Source: JBBPYC01 sp965218765
GTDB taxonomy: Bacteria; Pseudomonadota; Gammaproteobacteria; Burkholderiales; Burkholderiaceae_C
Reading direction: 5' to 3'
DNA: 64,000 nt
Assembly: GCA_965218765.1 (NCBI GenBank)
Contig: CBDCLU010000004.1
Span: 372,001 to 436,000, forward strand
The notes below the pieces were generated by a model. The model ran no database searches. It saw nothing but the letters and a program-made list of their open reading frames with translations, and had not been told where the DNA came from. This document shows positions 8,262 to 15,417 of the stretch, in pieces. Numbering within the stretch: position 1 is the first letter of the stretch; each line of letters starts with the position of its first letter. The position numbers and the translations under genes were made by a program.

Positions 8262-9476
8262 TCAGTCAAGCGCGGCAAACGCTTTTTCCCAATCGCTCGG
8301 CGGCTGGAATCCTTCGCCGCAGCTGTCGCCCGTGCTGGTCGAGGAAACACGGGTGACAGCGTCCAGCAGCGACATGCTGAACCGTTTCGTGTCTTCGAAT
8401 CCAAGCTTGCTCTTCACGTCGTGGTTCACCTCGGTCGCGACACCGGTCTTGGTCAAGACGAACTTGTCGAAGTACTGCGTCTCCGGCACGATTGTTGTCT
8501 TCTGGGAATCCAGGTACGCCCTTAAGGCGTCGTCCTTGTACGGATAGGGGATGCCAGGCGCCAACGCATTGAAGAGGCCGTCCCAATGGTTCGGCAGGTA
8601 CGTCTTCGGATGAATGACCGGCACGACCATCTCGGCCACCGGCTTCCCGCCCGTACCGATCCAGGCGTCGACCTGCGTGAGACCAGCGTCTTTCATCGCG
8701 GCGGCCAGATTGCCGATGGGTGAACCGTAATTCACGCCATCGACCACGATGTCCTTGTCGAGGTCGAAAGCACTTGCCGAGTTGTTGACGAAGAAGGCGA
8801 GCTGGCCTTCAGCGTTCTCGACCGTGAACAAAAATGCGCGATTTCCACCGCCGTTCGGATAGTCCTCTCCAACGCCGGCGCGCAGGCCGCCCGTTGCCGC
8901 ATCGGGAATGGGCGGCCGATACAGTTCGCGCGCGAAATGCTGAATCGGATTGCTCGCGTCGCCGCTGTGGTTCCAGCGCACGACACGCATCGTGATCCCA
9001 TTGCCGAGATCGATCTTCTCGCCGCCGCTCACGCTTCGGCACTGCGAAGCCGCAACACCCTGAGTTGCGGCCTGCATGCAACTGGACGAGCCGCCGATCA
9101 TCGGTGCGCCGGTGAGCGTGGCCCAGGTGGGTGTGTCCCAACTGTGGTCCCAGTGGCTGTGACCGGCCAAGAGCAGATCGAGCTTGTCGGTGCCCAGCAC
9201 CGCGTCGCGCACTTTGGTGATGGCGGCCACGTCCACCTGCGCTGGTTCCTTCGTATAGGCGTACAGATCGTTTGCGTAAGTCGGGGAAGCGGTGAACAAG
9301 CTCTGTGGCAGCCGAGAGATGTAGCCGTCCATCACGATGCGTTTGTCGCCGATCTTGAAGTACCAGTTGGCGATGGACATCCAAGTCATCTCGACAGACG
9401 GGGGCGCTGCATTCGCAGCAGACGAGGAGAGCGCGAACAGGGCCGTGGCCGCCCAGTTCGCCAGGTTGCGTTTCAT
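8262..9476 (-). CDS. exported metallo-beta-lactamase-fold hydrolase
   Basis: A 404-aa protein starting at ATG 9476, chosen because AGGAG sits nine bases upstream and a signal peptide (MKRNLANWAATALFALSSSA, then ANA) follows; the longer open frame to 9662 has neither. The metal-site motif HSHWDH spans 106-111 after a LLLAG strand, as in zinc hydrolases of this fold; later His residues (NHSGD near 195, PVIHPK near 315, NHWD) can complete the site. It resembles large exported MBL-fold proteins of unknown substrate rather than true lactamases. It is first gene of a two-gene unit with the esterase. A role in lactone or ester degradation is possible but is inference. Confidence 0.75.
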   Translation of the reverse strand: MKRNLANWAATALFALSSSAANAAPPSVEMTWMSIANWYFKIGDKRIVMDGYISRLPQSLFTASPTYANDLYAYTKEPAQVDVAAITKVRDAVLGTDKLDLLLAGHSHWDHSWDTPTWATLTGAPMIGGSSSCMQAATQGVAASQCRSVSGGEKIDLGNGITMRVVRWNHSGDASNPIQHFARELYRPPIPDAATGGLRAGVGEDYPNGGGNRAFLFTVENAEGQLAFFVNNSASAFDLDKDIVVDGVNYGSPIGNLAAAMKDAGLTQVDAWIGTGGKPVAEMVVPVIHPKTYLPNHWDGLFNALAPGIPYPYKDDALRAYLDSQKTTIVPETQYFDKFVLTKTGVATEVNHDVKSKLGFEDTKRFSMSLLDAVTRVSSTSTGDSCGEGFQPPSDWEKAFAALD

Positions 9477-9671
9477 CAACTTTGTCTCCTTTTGACAGTG
9501 CTGGACCGACTTTGCAAAAGGCACACTAGCATTTGACGGGCGCTTGCGATGTCCGGGGTTTCCCTTGGCCCAACCCATTTGGTACGACGCTGGGCTTCGG
9601 CGGTACCCCGTCATCAACGCGCCGGACCGCCGTGGGTCGGAAGCAGCCAACCGATCCACCATCGGACCGCG

Positions 9672-10154
9672 TTACGCTTCTTCTGAGTCGCTGTCCTGCT
9701 CCGCTTCCACCTCGACCCGTCCCCCCAACACCCGCCGCACCACCTCCGGCGCAAACCCCCGCCCCATCAAGAACCGCCCCTGCCGCGCGTACTCCTTCGG
9801 ATCATTCGCCGGCCCGTCGAACCGCCGCTGCCACAGCGCCTGCGCGCGCTCCAGCTCGGTGCCTTTCAGCCCCGCCACCGCTTCCGCGATCGCATCGGGC
9901 GCGATGCCTTTTTGCTGCAGCTCCCGCCGCACGCGCAGCGCGCCCAGCCTCGGGGCGCGCTGATGCAACACGGACGCAACCACGCGCGGTTCGCTGATCA
10001 GGTCTTTGGCTTCCAGCTCGTCGAGCGCCTTGGCCAGCGTGCCGGGCTCCTCCTCATGCCGCGCGAGCTTGCGCTCCAGCTCTTTGCGGGAGTGTTCGCG
10101 CTGGCTCAGGTAGCGCAGTGCGCGGCCTTTCAAAGACAGGGGAGGTTGCGGCAC
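9672..10154 (-). CDS. recX: RecA regulator RecX
   Basis: A 160-aa RecX, which binds RecA filaments and limits or modulates recombination. The protein is mostly short three-helix repeats: LKGRALRYLSQREHSRKELERKL near the N-terminus, then LISEPRVVASVLHQRAPRLG, then ALWQRRFDGP...ARQGRFLMGRGF, which are the standard RecX blocks. The acidic tail ends in DSDSEEA. It lies directly behind recA on the same strand, separated by a hairpin terminator, so it is probably made by read-through. Pieces of this gene recur at 3561-3848 and 7000-7106. Confidence 0.93.
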   Translation of the reverse strand: MPQPPLSLKGRALRYLSQREHSRKELERKLARHEEEPGTLAKALDELEAKDLISEPRVVASVLHQRAPRLGALRVRRELQQKGIAPDAIAEAVAGLKGTELERAQALWQRRFDGPANDPKEYARQGRFLMGRGFAPEVVRRVLGGRVEVEAEQDSDSEEA

Positions 10155-10185
10155 GGAACGGGGCCTTGATCGATCAATGCATTGC

Positions 10186-10231
10186 TACAAAAAAAGAAGC
10201 TGCTGGCGCTTGTAGACCAAGCGCCAGCAGC
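10186..10231 (-). terminator. recA terminator between recA and recX
   Basis: A perfect 14-bp inverted repeat (10199-10212 with 10218-10231, loop of five) is followed on the minus strand by a T-rich run at 10198-10188. It is a textbook intrinsic terminator 55 bp after the recA stop. recX downstream would then depend on read-through or its own promoter. The element also looks like a member of a palindromic repeat family (see 18066 and 44063). Confidence 0.85.
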
Positions 10232-10285
10232 CCTTTCGACTGTAAAGAAAGACGGCGGACTGCGTCTGGCCGCCCGCCGGTGTCC

Positions 10286-11488
10286 TCAGGCTGTCGTCGG
10301 CGCGCTGGGCATCTTCAGCTCGGGCTTGCCAGCTTCCAGCTTGGCCGCAGCAGGCTTGTCGCCCGCTTTGACGTCTGCCTTGCCATCGGCCTTGGCCGCA
10401 TCCGCCGGCTTCGCACCCGACTTGCTATTGGTTGCCGGTGCCAGCAGCGAAATGCCGAGCGACTCGCGCACCTTGTTCTCGATCTCGCGCGCGAGGTCGG
10501 GGTTCTCACGGAGGAACTCGCGCGCGTTGTCGCGGCCCTGGCCGATCTTTTCGCCGTTGTAGGCATACCAGGCGCCGGACTTCTCGACGATGCGTGCTTC
10601 CACGCCCATGTCGATGATCTCGCCGTGGCGGCTGATGCCTTCGCCGAACAGGATGTCGAACTCGGCGGTCTTGAACGGCGGGCTGACCTTGTTCTTCACG
10701 ACCTTGACCTTGGTCTCGTTGCCGATCGCGTCGTCGCCTTTCTTGATGGTGCCGATGCGGCGGATGTCCAGGCGCACGGATGAGTAGAACTTGAGCGCGT
10801 TGCCGCCGGTCGTCGTCTCGGGCGAGCCGAACATCACGCCGATCTTCATGCGGATCTGGTTGATGAAGATGACCATGCAGTTGGTTTTCTTGATCGTCGC
10901 GGTCAGCTTGCGCAAGGCCTGGCTCATCAGGCGCGCCTGCAGGCCGGGCAGCGAGTCGCCCATCTCGCCTTCGAGTTCGGCCTTCGGCGTGAGCGCGGCA
11001 ACCGAGTCGACCACGATCAGATCGACCGCGCCGGAGCGCACCAGCGAATCGACGATTTCCAGCGCCTGCTCGCCGGTATCCGGCTGGCTGATCAACAGGT
11101 CCTGCAGGTTCACGCCGAGCTTCTGCGCGTATTGAATGTCGAGCGCGTGCTCGGCATCGACGAACGCGCACTGGCCGGCGAGCTTCTGCATCTCGGCAAT
11201 GACCTGCAAGGTCAAGGTGGTCTTGCCGGACGACTCCGGGCCGTAGATCTCGACCACGCGGCCGCGCGGCAGACCGCCGACGCCGAGTGCGATGTCCAGG
11301 CCCAGCGAGCCGGTCGAGACCACCTGGATGTCCTCGATCACCTCGCCCTCGCCGAGCCGCATGATCGTGCCTTTGCCGAACTGCTTTTCGATCTGCGCGA
11401 GCGCGGCGGCCAGCGCCTTGGCTCTTTCGGTGGTGGCGGGAGCGGCCGAAGAAGAAGCGATGGTGCTGCCTTTGACTTGAGCGTCCAT
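10286..11488 (-). CDS. recA: recombinase RecA
   Basis: A 400-aa RecA: ATP-dependent strand exchange and coprotease for LexA in the SOS response. Walker A GPESSGKT lies near residue 86, LIVVDSVAALTPKAE is the Walker B region, GDSLPGLQARLMSQALRKLT and MVIFINQIRMKIGVMFGSPETTTGGNALKFY (read in two parts) cover loops L1/L2. The N-terminus carries an extra ~20 residues (SSSAAPATTERAK). The C-terminal tail after SLLAP is unusually long (~50 residues), Lys/Ala/Asp rich rather than the plain acidic tail of E. coli RecA. An SOS-box candidate lies upstream, and a strong terminator follows. Confidence 0.98.
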   Translation of the reverse strand: MDAQVKGSTIASSSAAPATTERAKALAAALAQIEKQFGKGTIMRLGEGEVIEDIQVVSTGSLGLDIALGVGGLPRGRVVEIYGPESSGKTTLTLQVIAEMQKLAGQCAFVDAEHALDIQYAQKLGVNLQDLLISQPDTGEQALEIVDSLVRSGAVDLIVVDSVAALTPKAELEGEMGDSLPGLQARLMSQALRKLTATIKKTNCMVIFINQIRMKIGVMFGSPETTTGGNALKFYSSVRLDIRRIGTIKKGDDAIGNETKVKVVKNKVSPPFKTAEFDILFGEGISRHGEIIDMGVEARIVEKSGAWYAYNGEKIGQGRDNAREFLRENPDLAREIENKVRESLGISLLAPATNSKSGAKPADAAKADGKADVKAGDKPAAAKLEAGKPELKMPSAPTTA

Positions 11489-11566
11489 GTTCAGAAAAAC
11501 TCCTTGTGAATCAACGATGAAACCTTGCCGAAGCCGCTTTGCAAAACCACTTGCAAGCGCCTCGGG

Positions 11567-11582
11567 CTGGATGGTTGAACAG
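11567..11582 (-). promoter_or_regulatory. candidate LexA (SOS) box of recA
   Basis: On the minus strand the site reads CTGT, eight bases, CCAG, one mismatch from the CTGT-N8-ACAG LexA consensus used in gamma- and betaproteobacteria. It lies about 80 bp upstream of the recA start, in the recA/marR intergenic region, where such a box is expected. Confidence 0.5.
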
Positions 11583-11623
11583 TAGTTTAAGGGCTCGTCT
11601 CAAAGTTTCCAGCAGATTTTTAG

Positions 11624-11647
11624 TCAGTTTACATTACTATTTACTGA
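11624..11647. promoter_or_regulatory. candidate MarR-type operator
   Basis: A TCAGT...ACTGA dyad of 24 bp with an AT-rich centre lies 38 bp upstream of the marR-family start. MarR proteins commonly bind such palindromes at their own promoters. The site is inferred from position and symmetry only. Confidence 0.4.
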
Positions 11648-11684
11648 TCAGCTTTTCCCTTTTGACCAGCCAGCCGGAACGCGC

Positions 11685-12140
11685 ATGACGACCCCTTCCC
11701 CAATGCATTTGGGCCGCCTGCTCGGCGATGCACTGCGCCGCTTCGATGCACGCGTGCTGGAACTGATGGCACACGACCTGGACGTGCCGCTCGCGCTGTC
11801 GAACCTGGCCGCACGCAGACAGGTGACGGCTGCGCACATCCACATCACGCGGCACCTGACGCGCAGCGGTGCGCGGCTGTCGGAGCTGGCCGAATCGGCG
11901 GGCATGAGCAAGCAGGCCATGGGCGATCTGGTCGATCAGTGCGAGGCCTGGGGGCTCGTCACGCGCGCATGCGACGAGCGCGATCGGCGCGCGCGGCTGA
12001 TCTGCTTCACCGACGACGGGCTGGCCTGGTTGCGTGCGTTCGAGCAGGCGGTCGGACAGGCGCAGCGCGAGTTCGAAGCCCAGGTCGGCGCCGAGGTGGC
12101 AACCGTGGTGCGCATCGGGCTGGAGGTCTATGCAAATTAG
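11685..12140 (+). CDS. MarR-family transcriptional regulator
   Basis: A 151-aa winged-helix repressor. The N-terminal dimerisation helix is followed by the recognition region (ARLSELAESAGMSKQAMGDLVDQCEAWGLV) and the wing (TRACDERDRRARLICFTDDG), with the Asp-Arg-Asp-Arg-Arg wing signature of the family. It is divergent from recA with a 196-bp gap. The ligand and targets are unknown; autoregulation is likely from the palindrome upstream. The next gene on the strand (a receiver domain) starts 200 bp later, so an operon is uncertain. Confidence 0.85.
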   Translation: MTTPSPMHLGRLLGDALRRFDARVLELMAHDLDVPLALSNLAARRQVTAAHIHITRHLTRSGARLSELAESAGMSKQAMGDLVDQCEAWGLVTRACDERDRRARLICFTDDGLAWLRAFEQAVGQAQREFEAQVGAEVATVVRIGLEVYAN

Positions 12141-12339
12141 GCCCGCGGCCGCCGATAACCATAAGCTCTAGATGATCTGGATCAATTTTTTCTATGGTTA
12201 CTGCACGTTGCAGCCTAGAATTTCCCCTGCCGGGCACGCGCTAGGAAGCGGCCGGCGCCGATCTTCGGGCGGTCAACGGCAGCCAGGCGCTGCTGCTTCG
12301 TGCGAAGGCCATGCGTCAATAAAGAGAGAGCCCAAGCCC

Positions 12340-12771
12340 GTGCGGATATTGATTGCCGAAGACGATGCGGTGCTGGCACAGCAGATGTGCAAGGCCCTTC
12401 GCACATCGGGCGTGCTGGTCGAGCGCGTGGCCGACGGCGCGCAGGCCGACACCGCGTTGCTCGACCCCGGGCACTACGACCTGCTGGTGCTGGACCTCGG
12501 CCTGCCGCGGCTGCACGGCCTCGACGTGCTGACCCGGCTGCGCGCGCGCGGCTCCGGCCTGCCGGTGCTGATCCTGACCGCGGCCGGCTGCATCGACCAT
12601 TGCGACAACGGGCTCGAACTGGGCGCCGATGCGTGCCTGCCCAAGCCGTTCTCGCTGCCCGATCTGATGGTGCGGGTGCAGGCGCTGATGCGGTTGAACG
12701 GCCTGGCTGTCGAGCCGGCGCACGCGGGCTTCGAGCATTCGCCGCCAGCCATCCGTACGCAGCGCGGCTGA
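12340..12771 (+). CDS. receiver-domain-only response regulator
   Basis: A 143-aa CheY-like receiver starting at GTG 12340 with AAAGAGAGAG upstream. Acidic pocket EDD follows RILIA, the phosphoacceptor Asp is in LLVLDLGLP, the Thr in LILTAAG and the Lys in CLPKPFSL. The sequence looks like the N-terminal half of an OmpR/QseB-type regulator, but the DNA-binding winged helix is missing: after LMRLNGLAV only a short tail follows. No histidine kinase is nearby. It is either a true single-domain regulator or a regulator that lost its output domain; the 120 bp after the stop show no remnant in any frame that I can recognise. Confidence 0.8.
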   Translation: MRILIAEDDAVLAQQMCKALRTSGVLVERVADGAQADTALLDPGHYDLLVLDLGLPRLHGLDVLTRLRARGSGLPVLILTAAGCIDHCDNGLELGADACLPKPFSLPDLMVRVQALMRLNGLAVEPAHAGFEHSPPAIRTQRG

Positions 12772-12896
12772 GCGGCGATGGACTGCGTGCAACCGGGCTT
12801 CGGAGCGCTCATTGCGAGCCGCAACGAGACTCGACGGCCCGCCTCCGGGCTGCAGCGCGCGTCGCCTCAAACGGCTGCTTTAGCGAAGGCATTTCT

Positions 12897-13253
12897 ATGA
12901 CCACGGCAGCCGATATCGTGATCGCCATCCTGGCGTTGATCCATCTCTACATCCTGCTGCTGGAAATGTTCTTCTGGGACAAGCCGGCCGGCTTGAAAGC
13001 CTTCGGATTGAGCAAGGAACTCGCCACCGCGACCAAGGTGCTCGGTGCCAATCAGGGGTTGTACAACGGCTTTCTCGCCGCCGGTCTGATCTGGGGCCTG
13101 ACGCAAGGGGCAGGCGGCTTTGCGATCAAGACGTTCTTCCTCGTTTGCGTGCTGATAGCCGGAATCTATGGCGCTGCCACGGCCAGCCGCAAGATTCTGT
13201 TCGTGCAGGCCATTCCGGCAGCGCTCGGCCTGAGTTTGTTGTTCATCGCTTGA
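12897..13253 (+). CDS. DUF1304 small membrane protein
   Basis: A 118-aa protein with four hydrophobic segments: IVIAILALIHLYILLLEMFF, GLYNGFLAAGLIWGL, FAIKTFFLVCVLIAGIYGA and ILFVQAIPAALGLSLLFI. The HxxxxxLEMFFW segment and the F-G-L-S-K block with LGANQGLYNGFLAAGL are characteristic of DUF1304. The ATG at 12897 gives the standard family length. Function is unknown in the family. It is not obviously co-transcribed with the receiver gene. Confidence 0.85.
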   Translation: MTTAADIVIAILALIHLYILLLEMFFWDKPAGLKAFGLSKELATATKVLGANQGLYNGFLAAGLIWGLTQGAGGFAIKTFFLVCVLIAGIYGAATASRKILFVQAIPAALGLSLLFIA

Positions 13254-13403
13254 GCATCGGCACTGAACACCGGACTACGCGGTGCTGATGGGTTGAATCG
13301 AGCGGGACCGAAGCGCTGCACTGCCGTGTTTGCGGCGCGATAGCCCTCCGCCGGATGCGTTGCGGGGCGGACCTTTTGGATTAACCCCGGGCGAGCCGTT
13401 GCT

Positions 13404-13730
13404 TCAGCGTGCTTGTGGGACGGGGCCGCTCGCACTGGCGCCATCCGCTGGCGGCACTGAACGTTCGCTGCGAGTCGTGCTGGTGATCGCGGTCGTGGTG
13501 GTTCTGGCCACCGTAATCGGCGCTGGGTTGGCACCGTTGGTCGCTGCGGCCGGGGCCACGTCTGCGTCGTTGCCGGTGATGCGCAGCGCCTCCGGACGGA
13601 TCTGCTGCGCGAGCCGCTGCGGCTCGGCCTGCGTGGCCGGTGCCAGCCCCCAGTCGCGCAGCCAGCCGGATGTCCAGGCGAAATAACCGGCGTTCGCAGC
13701 CAGCAGCAACAGCAGCATGAACGCGCGCAT
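13404..13730 (-). CDS. short membrane-anchored protein, probably a SPOR-type protein lacking its SPOR domain
   Basis: A 108-aa ORF seven bases after birA. It opens with a transmembrane segment (MRAFMLLLLLAANAGYFAW) followed by WLRDWGLAPATQAEPQRLAQ and QIRPEALRI, the pattern I associate with SPOR-domain proteins found next to birA in Burkholderiales. In those, a ~75-residue peptidoglycan-binding SPOR domain follows. Here the frame ends after a Thr/Ser/Ala-rich stretch and no SPOR-like sequence is visible in the 150 bp downstream. It may be truncated or an inner-membrane peptide. The identity with the SPOR family is inference. Confidence 0.5.
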   Translation of the reverse strand: MRAFMLLLLLAANAGYFAWTSGWLRDWGLAPATQAEPQRLAQQIRPEALRITGNDADVAPAAATNGANPAPITVARTTTTAITSTTRSERSVPPADGASASGPVPQAR

Positions 13731-13737
13731 CGTCGCC

Positions 13738-14580
13738 TCAGCCCCGAATTGGCCGCACGCTCACGTCGTGCGTGTGGATCGTCTGCATGCCGCGGTCGGT
13801 CTGCAGCAGCAGCGCGCCGCCATCGCTCACGCCATGCGCGGTGCCGGCCAGCGGCTCGGCCCGCGCGCCGGTCGCGCTCACGGGCCGGTCGCGCAGCACG
13901 TCGCGAGCGTCGAAGCGTGCGTGAAACGGCGCAAAGCCATAAGCCTCGAACTGCAGCACGGCCGCCAGCAACGGCACTGCCACGTCGCGCAGCACGGTCG
14001 CTGGCGTGCATTGCGGCTGCACCTCGCGCATCCAGGCCGGTGTGGTGGACAGGCCCTCGGCCGGCCGTTCGGCAATGTTGATGCCGACGCCGATCACGAC
14101 TTGCCGGGCGAGTGGAGCTGCTGCTGCAGGCACTGCCACCGTCTCGATCAGGATGCCGGCCAGCTTGCGCTGCTGCCACCAGAGGTCGTTCGGCCATTTG
14201 AGCCCGATGCCGTGCTTGCGCTGCGGATCGAGCGCCTCGGCCAACGCCACGCCGAGCGCAAGCGACAGGCCCGACCAGTCGCGCGGCGCCAGCGGCAGCG
14301 AGATCGAAAACTGCAGCGCATCGTGCGGCCCGCCCTGCCAACTGCGCCCGAGCCGCCCGCGGCCGGCCGTCTGCTCCAGCGCGACCAGCAGCACCGGCGC
14401 ACAGCAGCCCGCGCGCGCGCGGCGCATCAGCTCGCTGTTGCTCGAGTCGATCGATGGGGTGACTTCGAGCGCGAACGGCTGACCGGCGACTGCCTGCAAC
14501 GACTGCCGGGTCGCGTCCAGCAGGTCTTGCGGCCAGGCGGCCGGCAGCACAGCCAGAGACGCGGCGACGGCAGCGTGCAT
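13738..14580 (-). CDS. birA: biotin--protein ligase
   Basis: A 280-aa BirA of the catalytic-only type, with no N-terminal helix-turn-helix, so it joins biotin to carboxylase carrier domains but should not repress transcription. SIDSSNSEL, the glycine-rich loop GRGRLGRSW (biotinyl-AMP loop), LKWPNDL, KLAGILIE with the catalytic Lys and GVGIN are all present in order. The C-terminal SH3-like part ends at HTHDVSVR. It follows the SET-domain gene by four bases and precedes the short membrane protein by seven, so the three form one minus-strand unit. Confidence 0.92.
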   Translation of the reverse strand: MHAAVAASLAVLPAAWPQDLLDATRQSLQAVAGQPFALEVTPSIDSSNSELMRRARAGCCAPVLLVALEQTAGRGRLGRSWQGGPHDALQFSISLPLAPRDWSGLSLALGVALAEALDPQRKHGIGLKWPNDLWWQQRKLAGILIETVAVPAAAAPLARQVVIGVGINIAERPAEGLSTTPAWMREVQPQCTPATVLRDVAVPLLAAVLQFEAYGFAPFHARFDARDVLRDRPVSATGARAEPLAGTAHGVSDGGALLLQTDRGMQTIHTHDVSVRPIRG

Positions 14581-14584
14581 GAGG

Positions 14585-15106
14585 TCAGCGGCGCTTGGGC
14601 GCCAGCAAGGTGCCGCGGCAATTCTTGCTGCCGCAAAAGCACGGGTATTCGGCCTTCAACTTCGGCGTATAGCGCTGGTCGATCACCAGGCCGTAGTCGT
14701 AATTCAACTCGTCGCCTGCCTTGATGGCACGGCGCGCGACGATGAAGATGCGGCCGTCGCGCTCGTCGGCTTCGCAATTGCCGTCGCACGAGTGGTTGAT
14801 CCAGCGCGCCGAGTTGCCGCCGTGCGCGCCGTCGATCACATGGTCGTCGTCGATGTGGAAGTAGAACGTGTGGTTCGGGTCGCTCGGGTCATGCGGGTGC
14901 CGGCGCAGCGCTTCCTTCCAGCTGATGATCTCGCCGATGTATTCCATGATGGTTTCACCGGCGCGAAACGACCGCGCGGCGAACAGCCCCTTGCCATGCA
15001 CGCCGGAGCGCTTGACCTGGGTGCGGCGGCGCGGGGCGGCGTTGGCAGCGTCGCGGTTGGGTCGAACGCGTTGCGCATCATCGGCTTCGGCCAGCAGCTC
15101 GGCCAT
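14585..15106 (-). CDS. SET-domain protein-lysine methyltransferase
   Basis: A 173-aa SET-domain protein, predicted to move methyl from S-adenosylmethionine to lysine. VKRSGVHGKGLFAARSFRAG and ETIMEYIGEII form the N-SET part, NSARWINHSCDGNC is the pseudoknot motif with the invariant Asn-His-Ser-Cys, GDELNYDYGL carries the catalytic Tyr, and CFCGSKNCRG is a post-SET Cys cluster with CxCxxxxC spacing for zinc. The start is uncertain: ATG 15106 (MAELLAEADD) is used, GTG 15145 is an alternative, and neither has a clear ribosome site. It is first of a unit with birA and lies divergent from topB, whose product has a lysine-rich tail. Its substrate is unknown. Confidence 0.85.
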   Translation of the reverse strand: MAELLAEADDAQRVRPNRDAANAAPRRRTQVKRSGVHGKGLFAARSFRAGETIMEYIGEIISWKEALRRHPHDPSDPNHTFYFHIDDDHVIDGAHGGNSARWINHSCDGNCEADERDGRIFIVARRAIKAGDELNYDYGLVIDQRYTPKLKAEYPCFCGSKNCRGTLLAPKRR

Positions 15107-15417
15107 CGATTCACGGGCCCGGCGGCTTCTTGGTTCGGTCACGGCGTTGAGAAAAAAAAGTCTGCTAAGTTGATTGGGTGCGGTGCGGGCGCGGGCCTGC
15201 GGATGCGCCCGCCTGCATGCACGGGCACGACGTGTGTGCGTGCGTGGGTGCGCGTACGAGGCGGCCATTGTAGGCAGCAGGTGGCAATTGCGAGGCGGCA
15301 GCGACTCGGCAGCCGGTCCGCCAGGTGCGTGGCCTGGCCACGTCGGTTCTCGGCCGGGCATCGGATAAGTTTTTGGATGAACGACCAGCGGGTCGAGTGA
15401 ATGAGCCTTGAGTGACT

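Noticed and set aside
12157..12200. AACCATA/TATGGTT dyad upstream of the receiver gene
   Set aside because: Short arms 30 bases apart, no promoter elements in register; could be chance.
13166..14341. 391-codon minus-strand frame overlapping birA and the short membrane protein
   Set aside because: Out of frame with birA, which has complete family motifs; the translation is Arg/Ala-rich.
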